55,248 nt of DNA from Chromera velia (Eukaryota > Sar > Chromeraceae), in the NCBI GenBank assembly GCA_018398765.1, contig JAHBMJ010005290.1, positions 9,077 through 64,324 of the forward strand, written 5' to 3'. Made by a program: the position numbers and the translations under genes. Position 1 is the first letter of the stretch; every line of letters begins with the position of its first letter. The notes beneath the pieces are model-generated. The model saw only the letters and a list, made by a program, of their open reading frames with translations. It was not told the origin of the DNA and searched no databases. Shown one piece after another: positions 21,600 through 31,900 of the stretch.

Positions 21600-22383
21600 T
21601 TTCTTTGTGACAATGAAGGAAAGAGCTCAAGAAGCTGGGGAAGATCAGAGGAACCAACCGCAAAGCGAGCACAGGTGAAGGTGTCTGCAGGCAAGAGGAG
21701 TTTCTTCTTTCTCAGTCTCTGTTAGACTGAGCAAACCAATTAAAAAGACTTTCCGAAAACTGAGCAATCGAACCTTCAAGGTTTGTGTGAGAGGATGTTG
21801 GCACAATAGAGCGAAACTTTGATGCGCTTAGGTGGTGGTGTCGAGAGATATCAGAAACTGCGCTTCACCAGAACGTCTTCTGCTACTCTTCTGACCTATA
21901 TATACGTATGTGAAAGAATGGGACGCGAAAAAGGGCCCAGAAAAGGGCCCAGAGGGCCCCGCCTGAATCATTTCGGGCCCATGCACACTGATTCGCGATT
22001 GTCTGCCGGGGCTCGAGCCGCTTGACAAATTAAAAACTAGCTTGCATGCATGAATGCATGGGGCGCGGCCGCCGCGGCGCGCACTCGCGCGCGATCGACT
22101 CTTTCAATTAAATTTGGGTTCTTCTTTTTTGCGGGCCTATATATGTATATATATATATAGCTGCATGCATGCACTTCTTTATGTCAAAGTTCATGATTCC
22201 CCTATAGCTGTACAGCTCATGCAATGCTGTATGTGCATGGCCTTTGGTGTCGCTTCACTGCGTGATTCAACTTTCTCTTATACGATCGATTCATCTAAAA
22301 AAAGACGTCTTTCGTCTCTTGAAATCAAGTGCATTACATAGGAAGCCAAAAAAAAAAACGAAAGACGACCGACTGCTTGAGAG
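21600..22383. promoter_or_regulatory. Divergent 5' spacer, lactonase / secreted protein
   Basis: A 784-base head-to-head spacer. It contains clustered GGGCCC words at 21936-21981, including TTTCGGGCCCA. A GC-rich block with GCGGCCGCCGCGGCGCGC and CGCGCGCGATCGA follows at about 22062-22098. Then come a TATATATA run near 22138-22160 and TGCATGCATGCA near 22162. A GC block next to a TA run, placed between two opposite start codons, suggests a bidirectional promoter. No transcription start can be placed by eye. Confidence 0.45.
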
Positions 22384-23025
22384 ATGACTCAGATGAGACC
22401 GTCGACCGCCCGTCTCCTTCACCTGCTGGTCGTCGGAATCGTGAGCTGTTGTGCAAGTGCGAAGCAGCACACCCTCCTGAGTGATGCCTCAGCGTGCAGG
22501 AAAAATTTCGAAGACATTTGCTACGACAACAGTTTCCCGGGTTTTGCCCCAGAGGATCTTGAGGTACAAAAATTGTACCACGCCATTCGACATGACCTCA
22601 AATCCTGGCAAAACATGTATGAGTCAATCAGTGCAAGTAGAGATCCCCTCGTTGTGTGTCAAAAAATGGTGAACTCTAGTGGCAAGCCCTACTGTTCGAC
22701 ATCGACATCTTCAATAAAGAAGGCGATCTTCGGCACATCCCAAAGTTGCCGTGCTTGCCAGAAGATGGCCGAAGAGCTCAAGACCAAATTAATGGTCATC
22801 GAACGGTTTGGAAGGATCGACAGAAAGGACGAGGATTTTGTGCAGAGGGGGAGCTGCAATCCAGTCAGTTTTCTGTCGCTATCTCCCTCCCCCCCTTCCC
22901 ACTTCCCGAACCCTGCCCTCTCTCTCTTGCGTTAGCGTTTATACTTCTGTGTCTGCATGTCTGCCTGTTTGTCTGTAGGTCCGTTTTTCTGACTGCCCCC
23001 CCCACACACATCTCTCTGTCACGCA

Positions 23026-23076
<51 letters not shown>

Positions 23077-23875
23077 CGAACGAAAGAACGAACGAAAGAA
23101 AGAAAGAAAGAAAGAAAGAAAGAACGAAAGAACGAAAGAAAGAAAGAAAGAAAGAAAGAACGAAAGAACGAAAGAGCGAAAGAACGAAAGAACGAACGAA
23201 AGAACGAAAGAACGAAAGAACGAAAGAAAGAAAGAACGAAAGAACGAACGAACGAAAGAACGAAAGAAAGAAAGAACGAAAGCACGAAAGAACGAAAGAA
23301 CGAAAGAAAGAAAGAAAGAAAGAAAGAAAGAGAGTTGGTGTGCTCGTAGCAAATCTGTCAAGAGAATTGAAACTGGACAAGGTTGATCATTCGACTGCGA
23401 ATTTCACATCAGACAGAAAGAGTGCCTAAGGAGGAGCAGCGAGGCACCGGGCTGTGGCGCTGCCTCATTGTGGTTTGGTCTCATAGACGCAATCTTGACA
23501 GCGAAGGGACTGCGGATGACTCGTTGCCTGCCTGACCTTTCTCCTCTTAATTTTTGTGGCTGACTGCGTCACGGTGCGGGTACGAGAGTAGAGGCAGATC
23601 TGTAGAAGTGAGTAGACATGTGCGAGACTGCATGCTTGACGTCTTCGAACTGACAATCGGTTCGGAGGAAAGCGCTCTAGAATGGAACGAGCTGCTGCAG
23701 AGGAAAATACAGGTGTGAAATGGGGAAGGTGAATGAATGATTGAACGGCCTCTGCATGCAGATTGATTGTCCCGCCAATTTCGACAAGTGCCTGTGGCTG
23801 GAGATCTTTTCCATCGGAAGAAACTTTTTTTTCGAGTGTGATGAAGCGGCAGCGGCCTACAAGAGAATCTTTTAG
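22384..23875 (+). CDS. Cysteine-rich secreted protein, two exons
   Basis: Exon 1 is 22384-22863 and exon 2 is 23762-23875. The donor is GTCAGT and the acceptor ATGCAG, phase 0, giving 197 residues. The start MTQMRPSTARLLHLLVVGIV and the following SCCASA form a signal peptide with a likely cut after ASA. The mature part has about 12 cysteines, including a CRKNFEDIC pair, a SCRACQKM motif and, in exon 2, CPANFDKC and FFFEC. It ends AAAAYKRIF. The cysteine content implies a disulfide-bonded extracellular or secretory-pathway protein. I do not recognise the family; a saposin-like fold was considered, but the spacing does not fit well. The intron carries a ~300-base GAAA/GAAC microsatellite. Confidence 0.75.
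23025..23332 (+). repeat. Compound microsatellite (CA)n(GA)n(GAAA/GAAC)n
   Basis: About 300 bases inside the intron of the gene at 22384: (CA)n, then (GA)n, then mixed GAAA and GAAC units. It creates long artificial ORFs on both strands (Glu/Arg/Lys on plus, Ser/Phe/Leu on minus). Confidence 0.95.
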
Positions 23876-24873
23876 CATTGACACAAGGGGTCAACCGCAA
23901 GGAATTCAGTGGAGCCTCATAATTAGTGGGAGGAGCAAAGCTAAAGCGGACACGCCGACTTGAGATGGAAGTAACAATGCCGCGTTCGGAAAAGAAGTTG
24001 CCCACGGCAGTAAAGAGGGATCAATGACATGTGGATCCATGCAAAGAAGGAAAAAAGGCAAAATTAATAATTCGTTGAACATGAAAGTATAGAAGTAAAA
24101 ACGAAAAGCGGTTTATTCAATCAATTGATCTTGAGGTTGTAAGTATAATTTTAGTTACCTAAAAATTGTATAATTTTTTTTTCATTATTTTTTATTGGTT
24201 TATATTTGGATTATTATTTTATTTTACAAGACCAAATGCACTAAAAGATTGATTTATATGAAATTGAAAAATATGAATAAATTTAATTATAAGGAAAAAA
24301 AGTTTACGATTGAAATCCTAGTTGAAATCAGTTGTTATATATGATGATGATAATGAATTAGTTTTACAACTCAATTGCATTAGTTTTTTTTCTATTAATT
24401 TTAGCAGTGTTTTATTCTTTTTATCGTATTTTCTACATTTTGTTTTTTCTTTAACTTTTGTAGAATATTTTTTTTTTCATGCTAAGCGTATCTCAAAGAG
24501 AAAAAAAAAAATTGAAAATTTGATATATATATATATATATATATATACATATTTTTAATACAATGGCCTACAACACCAGGCCGGACACCTTGCAACACTT
24601 ATGCAACAACACCCGTGCAATGGCTAAACAACAGTTGTTTTATAGAGAAGAAATTAAAAAAAACCTCTGATAAACTGAGGTATATACATTTTTTTTTTTC
24701 TGTGATACCTCTACTAGTTTTAATGTTGTGAAATGACTTCTATTGTACAACAATGATTGTATATTATTATATAATGAGACCTAGATTCCCGGGTCCTAGA
24801 ATGACACATCCTATAGGACATATTGAAATAGAGTATGCAAATCTTGAAAACTAGCCTGAAAATCAGGCTGAAA
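23876..24873. other. Convergent AT-rich spacer
   Basis: Lies between two convergent genes. From about 24050 to 24850 it is very AT-rich with poly-A/T tracts and a (TA)n run at about 24523-24546. A segment at 24575-24650 with repeated CAACAC/ACAACAG words recalls the interior of the MITE at 4729, but no terminal repeats could be defined. Confidence 0.5.
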
Positions 24874-27836
24874 TTACAGTCTTGGGACTTCATATTGTTT
24901 CAACACTTGCCATAATACGTTTTGACAATCAGTATGGTTAGTATCGATCCGCCATTTGAGCAGGCGGAAGGAACGAGTTCCTTTTTCAGCAATCAGGACG
25001 TCACAAAAATCCAGATTGAAAGCCGTGACCCCCTTTCGCTGCGTAGTGGAGGAGGAAATCACGCCTTCTTCTAGGAGAACGTTTTTGGGTATGAGGTAAA
25101 AAAAGCGCCATTTGTCCTCGGAGCTTCCGGAGAGTTCATGCCCACCAGCACTGTCTCTCTCTACTGACATCTTCCGTGGCAATTTTGTATTTTGGGGAGA
25201 AGCCACCAGCAGAAAGTCAAAATCCCCTTCTTCGTAGGGTCGCATCTGGCAATGAACGCTCTTTCGCGAGGAAACAAACGCAAGTTTCCGATTCCGTATC
25301 CATATAGAACTTTTCAGCTGTACCCTTTGCCAGCCCATCGCCTGATAACCACGAAGGCGAACTTCCATATCAAATGGAAGAGAGGCACAAAGCGGATCAA
25401 GATTTTCTTCTATGCCGACTCTTTGAAACAGTTGTCGGCACTTCTGCAACATGATCTCTTTTCTCAAATGTGAAGGTCCCAGTTGACCCCTCAAAGTGTC
25501 CAGTCTCTGCAACAAGAAGGGACCCCTACTTTTTTGTGCCTCCTTCCATGTTTGGGAAAGTGCTGCTCCAACATGCCGACCCTCTAAAGAGTCGCAGTCG
25601 AAGGAGCATTGGTGTACAACGGTGTCATGTTTCCCCCCGAGAGTGAGGGACAAGCTTCCTCGACCGCTAAGGGTATCGAAATATTCTCCAGAAAAAATCC
25701 AAACTCAGGGTTTCGCCGTCGGGTTTTTCGATAATCCGATACACGCGACTGGCATTCCGGTGTATCCTCGAACACACCTGAAGAAAGCCACCGGGGATCG
25801 CCGACCTTCAAATAGGTTTGCTGACTTGACCTGTACAGGAAGCCACAGGTCTTCTGTGCATCCTACCGGTCGGATCGCGAGGTCAGCTTTCGCAAATGGT
25901 GGAAGCGGAAACACAGGCTCTTCAAATTTAAACCGTGAAAGTCTTTTGACGGTTGCAGGCTTTTTTGAAGCAACGAAATTCCACGTCTCTCTATTTCATA
26001 CCGCTCTCGCACAGAGAGACTTCTGTGTGTGGGGGGGCGTTTTTTAGTCGAGAGCGGATTAAGGGAAACTGAGGAATCTTCATTTTCCTCTGAGGTACGT
26101 GCAGTTTGTCTGTACGGGAGGGTATCTGTAGGACTTGCAGGGAGGCTGGAGTGCGTATTTGTCACAATCCATTCTCCGTCTCCGAGCTGCAAAGGACTTC
26201 TGTGATCTTCTGAGCAGGTTGCTGGTGGGTTCATCTGAGGAACAGAGGCAAAACCCCTGCTTTCTCGGGGGAAGAGGACATTTGACAATTGTATTCCTGC
26301 TGCGGTTGAATCCGATGCATCGACTCTCCATTGGATCAGACGAGAAGAGCGCCAGTTCTGGGGTTTGGCTCTTGGTGCATTTCGGGAAAAATCGAGCATA
26401 AAGGTTTTGACGCCCGTCTGACCTCCTTGTCTACTAGATACGACCCCTTCTTTCACAAGCTCTGCCATTCGGATCAGGTAGAAAAAATACCATCCCTTCT
26501 CTGTCTCTCTTTCAGTGGACACTTTGGTCACCATTTCATGACTTTCCAACCTCGGATAAGAAGAATCATTCTGAGGAGAGCTGACTAGGAGGAAGTCGAA
26601 ATCATCTTCATAGTACGGGACGGTAACTTGCCCCGTCCTTTTTCTTGATGTGACAAGGGAGCCGCCTGGCCCGTCTCCTGATCGATTGACCGAGTAGGCG
26701 CTTTTCAGCTGGAATCTTTGCCACTCTTTCTGGGGGCGGTCCGCAAGACGAATTTCTAGATCATGCGGAAGACTCAAACAACGGGCTTCCCTAATTTCCA
26801 CCTGTTCAGGAATACATTCAAATAGTTCTAAACATTTCTGTAGCATTCTCAACTCTACCAAATGCGCTCGACCCAGCTATGTCTGGAGGGTAGCGAAGCT
26901 CTTTAATTTAACCTGTGAACTCTCTCCCCTTTTTGCTTCTTCCCAAAGGGACAGCAGCACTCGACCCACATGACGAGAAAACGATTGCTTCTCGTCAAAA
27001 CTACACCTGCTCTCTTCAGTATCGTGCTTGCCACCACGAGAAATTGAAAGCTTTCCTGGAGGCGTGAGATACTCAAAGTACCTCCCAGGGAAAAGCCACA
27101 CAAGGGGTGGTTCCTGCAATCCTTTTTGCAAAGAAATGCAGATCACAGACATTCCGCTATATCCACGAACATCCTGGAACTCCCAGGTAAGCGCTTTTCG
27201 ATCAGGGCGGTTCTTGGTCCTCGACTTGACCTGCACAGGTAACCACAGGTCCTCTGAACACCCGATGGGCCGAAGCGCAATGTCTGCTTTCGCAAAATGG
27301 GGAAGAGGAATGGAGGGTTCCTCCCGTCTCCCAAAGTCTTCAGATGGGTGGAGGGATTCTCGAAGCAACGAAATGGTGGAACGCTCCACCTCGTGGAGTT
27401 CATAGCACGCTTTGGTGTCACCGTTGGCGCCTTTGTCATGGTCTGAGGATGTGTAAGTAGAGATGAGCCTGCGGCCGCCTGAGGGGTGTGATACACTTTG
27501 TCGGTCCTCTTTGCAAATCGAAAGAGGCAAATGAAAAAGTCTTGGCGGCGGTATTCCGTGCTCTGCCCCCTTGAAATGATCAAACAGGGAGGTTCCAGTA
27601 CTCTGTTTTTGACAGACAAGGCCAGAACTGGGTCTACACGTAACAGTCACCCTTTCACACCAATTGATTGGCACGCGGGTATTACGCTGATGAGGATACC
27701 TTTGCGCGACTTGTTTTTGTCCTTTCAAGGCAAGGGCAGATTCTCTCGAAAACTCCGTGACACCAACAAAGCCTCTCTTCAGAAAAACTCTGGCGAACAT
27801 GTGAGCAACAGATGTGCCACAACGTTGAGGCTGCAC
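24874..27836 (-). pseudogene. Four-domain nuclease-like gene, A1-B1-A2-B2, three lesions
   Basis: On the minus strand two related halves follow each other. Domain A reads ISLL..SL.PS.DF, then AD(I/L)A(I/L)RP(I/V)GC(S/T)EDLWLP, VQVKS, VRGY(S/T)GM, GGKHDT and a W(E/K)EA helix (A1 about 27400-26890; A2 about 26000-25560). Domain B reads LQKC..LF, LP.D(L/M)E(I/V)RL, W.(R)..QLKS, (E)(D/G)DFDFLLV.SPQ, FFYLI, EG(V)(V/I)SS and L(I/K)WR(I/V)D (B1 about 26860-26250; B2 about 25500-24900). The D...Q(V/L)KS pattern matches PD-(D/E)xK folds in the variant with Gln, as in Mrr-type enzymes. Lesions are TAG at 26877-26879 (a Gln in the sister half), a frameshift near 25930, and TGA at 25705-25707. The 5' start is uncertain: 27836 is GTG, and an ATG lies near 27800. 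Nuclease function is inferred from motifs only. Confidence 0.7.
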
Positions 27837-28964
27837 CTCGAAGGTATTTTGACAGGGAATGATTCAGCACATTAATAACATTCACGATACTGTCGTACAG
27901 GCTATTTTGAATGCTTGACCACCCTCGCTGAGCTTTACATGTATGCGGTGTGTTTTGATTTGATCAGTGACAGTGTGCATGGAGTTATGCATAGGTCAAC
28001 GCTGTGGCTTCGTATCAATATGAAGCCCGACACAGTTTTTCCCACGTATATCGGGAGTGTTACAGAATTAATGATGCAACATACATATCTTACTATACTA
28101 CACTCGCGTCTGGATCTGACTGCGTGGGCACCACCTGTGCAGAAATTTGCATCATGGGTCCAAATAATGTCCATATGGCCGGCAATTTTGATTCGTGCGC
28201 ACACAGACGCCATTCGGGGGCAATTTCGGGCCCAACTAATTAAGCAACACATAAAAATTTCTCTATAAGACGGCCTGCGCATGTCTTCTCTGATCGTATA
28301 TGCCGTTTTCCTTCAAAACTCAACTTAACTTGAGTCGTATGATTCAATCTGCTTACTACACGGCACAATACAATACAAAAAAATACGGCAATTGTTGTCA
28401 GAGTGAACGCTTGCATAGTGCGTTCCCCGACTCTCTGAGTTCATAGTTATGTTGCAAAAAGAGGAACGTGAAAAAGCGTCGATCCCATGCAGCCTGTTTA
28501 CGACCTGCCCCCGATCAAAGGATAAAAACTTTTGTTTGTGCCCCCCTTTCGACGCCCACTACGGGAGCACCCACCACGATACGTCGGCGCGCAGTGCGCG
28601 CCCACTCTCGTGTTACTATATCAATACATGCAGGAGACGTCTAATATCTGTTGTTTGGATTTGTTTTCGATCAATGTTTTGGTAAGTGCCCCGGCCCCGC
28701 TTCGCTTTCCGGGGCCATCGGAGACTTGGAGACGGCACGCAGTGAGCGAGGCCAGTGTGCGCGTTGAAGAGACGCGTAGACGGCGCGCAGGTCGTTGGTT
28801 AGATGGTCGAAGTCGCCTGCAGAAGTCATTGCACAGTCTCAATGGGTCTTGCAAGACTGTCTGGGTGTTTTTTCGGGGAGTGTACCACTGCACACGTCTC
28901 AACACACGAATCCGCAGGAAGTTGCATGAAAGAGGTGGCCGTCTCCGTCTGCTGATCCCCTTTG
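27837..28964. promoter_or_regulatory. Divergent 5' spacer, nuclease-like pseudogene / FASTK-like gene
   Basis: About 1.1 kb without a supported coding frame. It contains TTTCGGGCCCA at 28224-28234, the same 11-mer as at 21971, and a GC-rich partial palindrome GGCGCGCAGTGCGCGCC near 28582-28598. A short frame at 28628 ends at a good donor (GTAAGT near 28683) and could be a 5' UTR exon. Confidence 0.4.
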
Positions 28965-31900
28965 ATGCACATCCAGATGACAGCAGCACAATTGCCCTCT
29001 GTCCTGCGACAAAAAATACATGTCAGGGTGCTTGGCAGGTCTTTCAGCACCTCCCCGTCAACAGCTGTGATGACGGCAGCTTCTCCATCTTCAGTGCCAC
29101 CGTCAGGCTCCTTCCCTCCCTCCGTCTCTTCTTCGTCGTCGTCGTCGTCCTCCTCCTCCTCCTCCTCCCTCTTCAATCGTCCTTTTGAGTCTCGAGAGGA
29201 AGAGAGAACGGTGAGAACAATATTCCACCAGATGGGGGAGTATTCGGAAGAGAACACGAAGACCTCCCTGAAAGTTTATCACCTGCAAGAGCTCTCAAAG
29301 ACCTCCTTCAAGTTCCTTCATCTGAGAGAGCACCCTCTCTTCACGAAGTTAGTTGACGATTTAGAGGCCACAGCTCGAGAGATGTCGCCCACCCAATTGC
29401 TCGTCATGACACGATCTCTGGCACGCTTAGAGTACCCGGTGACGAAGAGGAAGACATGGAGAGCGATAGAGAAGTCTTGGAGAAAGCAGTGGATAATTGC
29501 CAGGAAGAAGTTGGAGGATGGCGGCAACGACCCGAATTCCACCTTCCTTCCCCTCGGTGTGGGGCATCTCGCACTGGCACTGCATTCTTTTGCAAAACTT
29601 CGTGTCAAGACAGACAAGCTCTGGATGGAGAAGGCACTCCGGTATTTGTTAAAGAACTGGAAGAGTTGGAGTGCACATGACATGGTTATACTTCTTTTCG
29701 TGATGCGAACATATGAGTTTCTGCCTCATCTGGACTTTCTCACAAAAGAGAGGGCATTGAAGAACTACCCGATGTGGACAGAGACCGAGAGGGAGGTCGA
29801 GGTCGACAGACACAGAATGAGACTCGCGATCATGCAGAGAATTGTGCAGGTATAGAGGGGGGGGGGGAATTTGAATGAATGAATGAACGGAAAGTCGATT
29901 TGATCCGTCTCGATAAGGGCGTGTAGATTGTGCGACTTTGGTGCATGCTGCATTCATGACTTGCAAAACGAACATACGAGCACAAAGAAGTCGATTGAGA
30001 GAATTGGGGGGCAAGAGAAGAGAAGAGAACAGAGAGAGAATTCTGTGAGTGCCCATCAGGAAATTCGAGAGGGAAGAATGGAAGGAGAGGTGGGACGAGA
30101 GGCGCCAGCGAAGGGGGGAAGGCGCAGATGGCCCGTGCTTTGCTCACATAAGACATGAGAACTTGTGCTTTCTCTCTCTCTTTGCATGTGTGTGTGTGTG
30201 TGTGTGTGTGTGTGAGTGAGTGAGTGAGTGTTTTAGAGAGGGAGGGAGAGAGAGAGAGAGGTCACTTATCATTTACTTTGTGCAGGTGACGATGTCTGAC
30301 TTGGATGAAATTCATCCGAGGTCCCTCGTGATGCTTCTACACCAGTTCTCTTTCTTCAAATGGGTCCCTATACCCCTAGTCCACAGGTGTGCGAACAAAA
30401 TCAGACCCCATCTGCAGAGGATGGACGACAAGAATCTGGCACTTGTCGCCCTCTCTTTTGCTCGAATGAAGGTCAGTCGATCCTGTAGATCTCGTGTAGT
30501 TGTCTTTGGACACAAGGGGGCACAGTGAGAGGGAAGGGGGAGAGAGGGGAGAGAGACGTACTCCGACCCATCCTCCATGCACCTGCAACTTTTGTATTTT
30601 CCTTCTCTTCCTTCGAGGATGTCAAAATAGAGACTAACAGTACCATAACATACGTACATTTACAAAGCATTCCGACATGTTAACTTTTTTGTTTTCGTCC
30701 TTCGATCTCCCTCTCTCATAGGTTCCCGACAAGCAACTGATCAAAAAGATCGGAGAGGCCTGTGCTGAGAGTGAAAAGTTCCCCCACATCTCCAACAGGT
30801 ACGTAAGATGAAAGAATTGATCGGTGGGGGGGGCTTTCGCCTCACTGGTTTGATTGCGCATGCTGTGCATGCTTAAGTGTTAGTTTGCGTGTTTGCGTGA
30901 AAGTTTGCATCGGAAAGGAGATCGTCGGAAAGGATTTTGTCCAGATGTTGGATGGTCCGTACATGACTTCTTCTTCTTCTTCTTCTTCTTCTCTGTGTTC
31001 TTGTTCATTTCTCCTCAAGTACTTGATGCTTGCCATTTCATCATCTGCTATCGTTTTTTGGAAAAACCTTAGTGCCCGCAGTCATGTCCTTCTGTCCTGA
31101 GAGTAGACACAGCCTCGTTGCCGGTTTTCGCTCCAGTTGGTCTGGTGGAAAGCCATTTTATTTGTGTATGCAAAAGGGAGGGAGTGCTTTTTTGGGTTTG
31201 GAATTTCGTGCATTGTTTTCGTGATGCCTGCAGGAGTCTCGCGCTGATTCTGTATTCATGTGGCAAACTCTCTTTGCGAGATCGCCTGATTCTTCAAATG
31301 ACGTCGGAGAGAATTCTGCGGTGCGTCTTTGGGCGTCCGCACCTCTCTGATAATGTACATGTGCAGGCGTATTCCATCGGGTGGATGTTTTTGCATCTCC
31401 GCATCTCATGGCCGCCACTCTTCGTCGCTCATCTTTGGGACTCTTCGCATTCCCCTCCGTGTTGCTACCCCTCTTTTCCAGTTCGTCACAATTCTCTCTG
31501 CTGCTGTCATCTTCTGTCTAGACCCCGACACCTACAGAGATGCGTGATGTGTCCATGCAGAGATGCATCAAACTTTTCTGACGTCTCTCTCTCACAAGTC
31601 GCACATGCTCTTGGTGGGTTAGTGCCTCGATCTTTTTCTCTGTCGCAAATTGGTTGGGATGGATCGGTCCTTCAGTACGGCTCTTGCAAAGTGTTTGCAG
31701 TTTTCAGTCTTTGGAGCTTTTGGCTTCTTCGTTTTTGTTCCGAAGTTCCAAAGTGGGTGTTCTGCAAACATGATAATGGGTCAAAGAACGGAGGTGGCAA
31801 TTATTGGATGAATGATGGGGGGGGTACATGTAGGGCACATCCCTTGGGTGAGTCTTGGTTGTCCATTTGCATGCATGCATGTGCAGGAAGACTTTTAGTT

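Noticed and set aside
22865-23380. Long minus-strand frame rich in Ser/Phe/Leu across the GAAA/GAAC repeat
   Set aside because: It is the complement of a microsatellite inside an intron; length comes from repeat periodicity, not coding.
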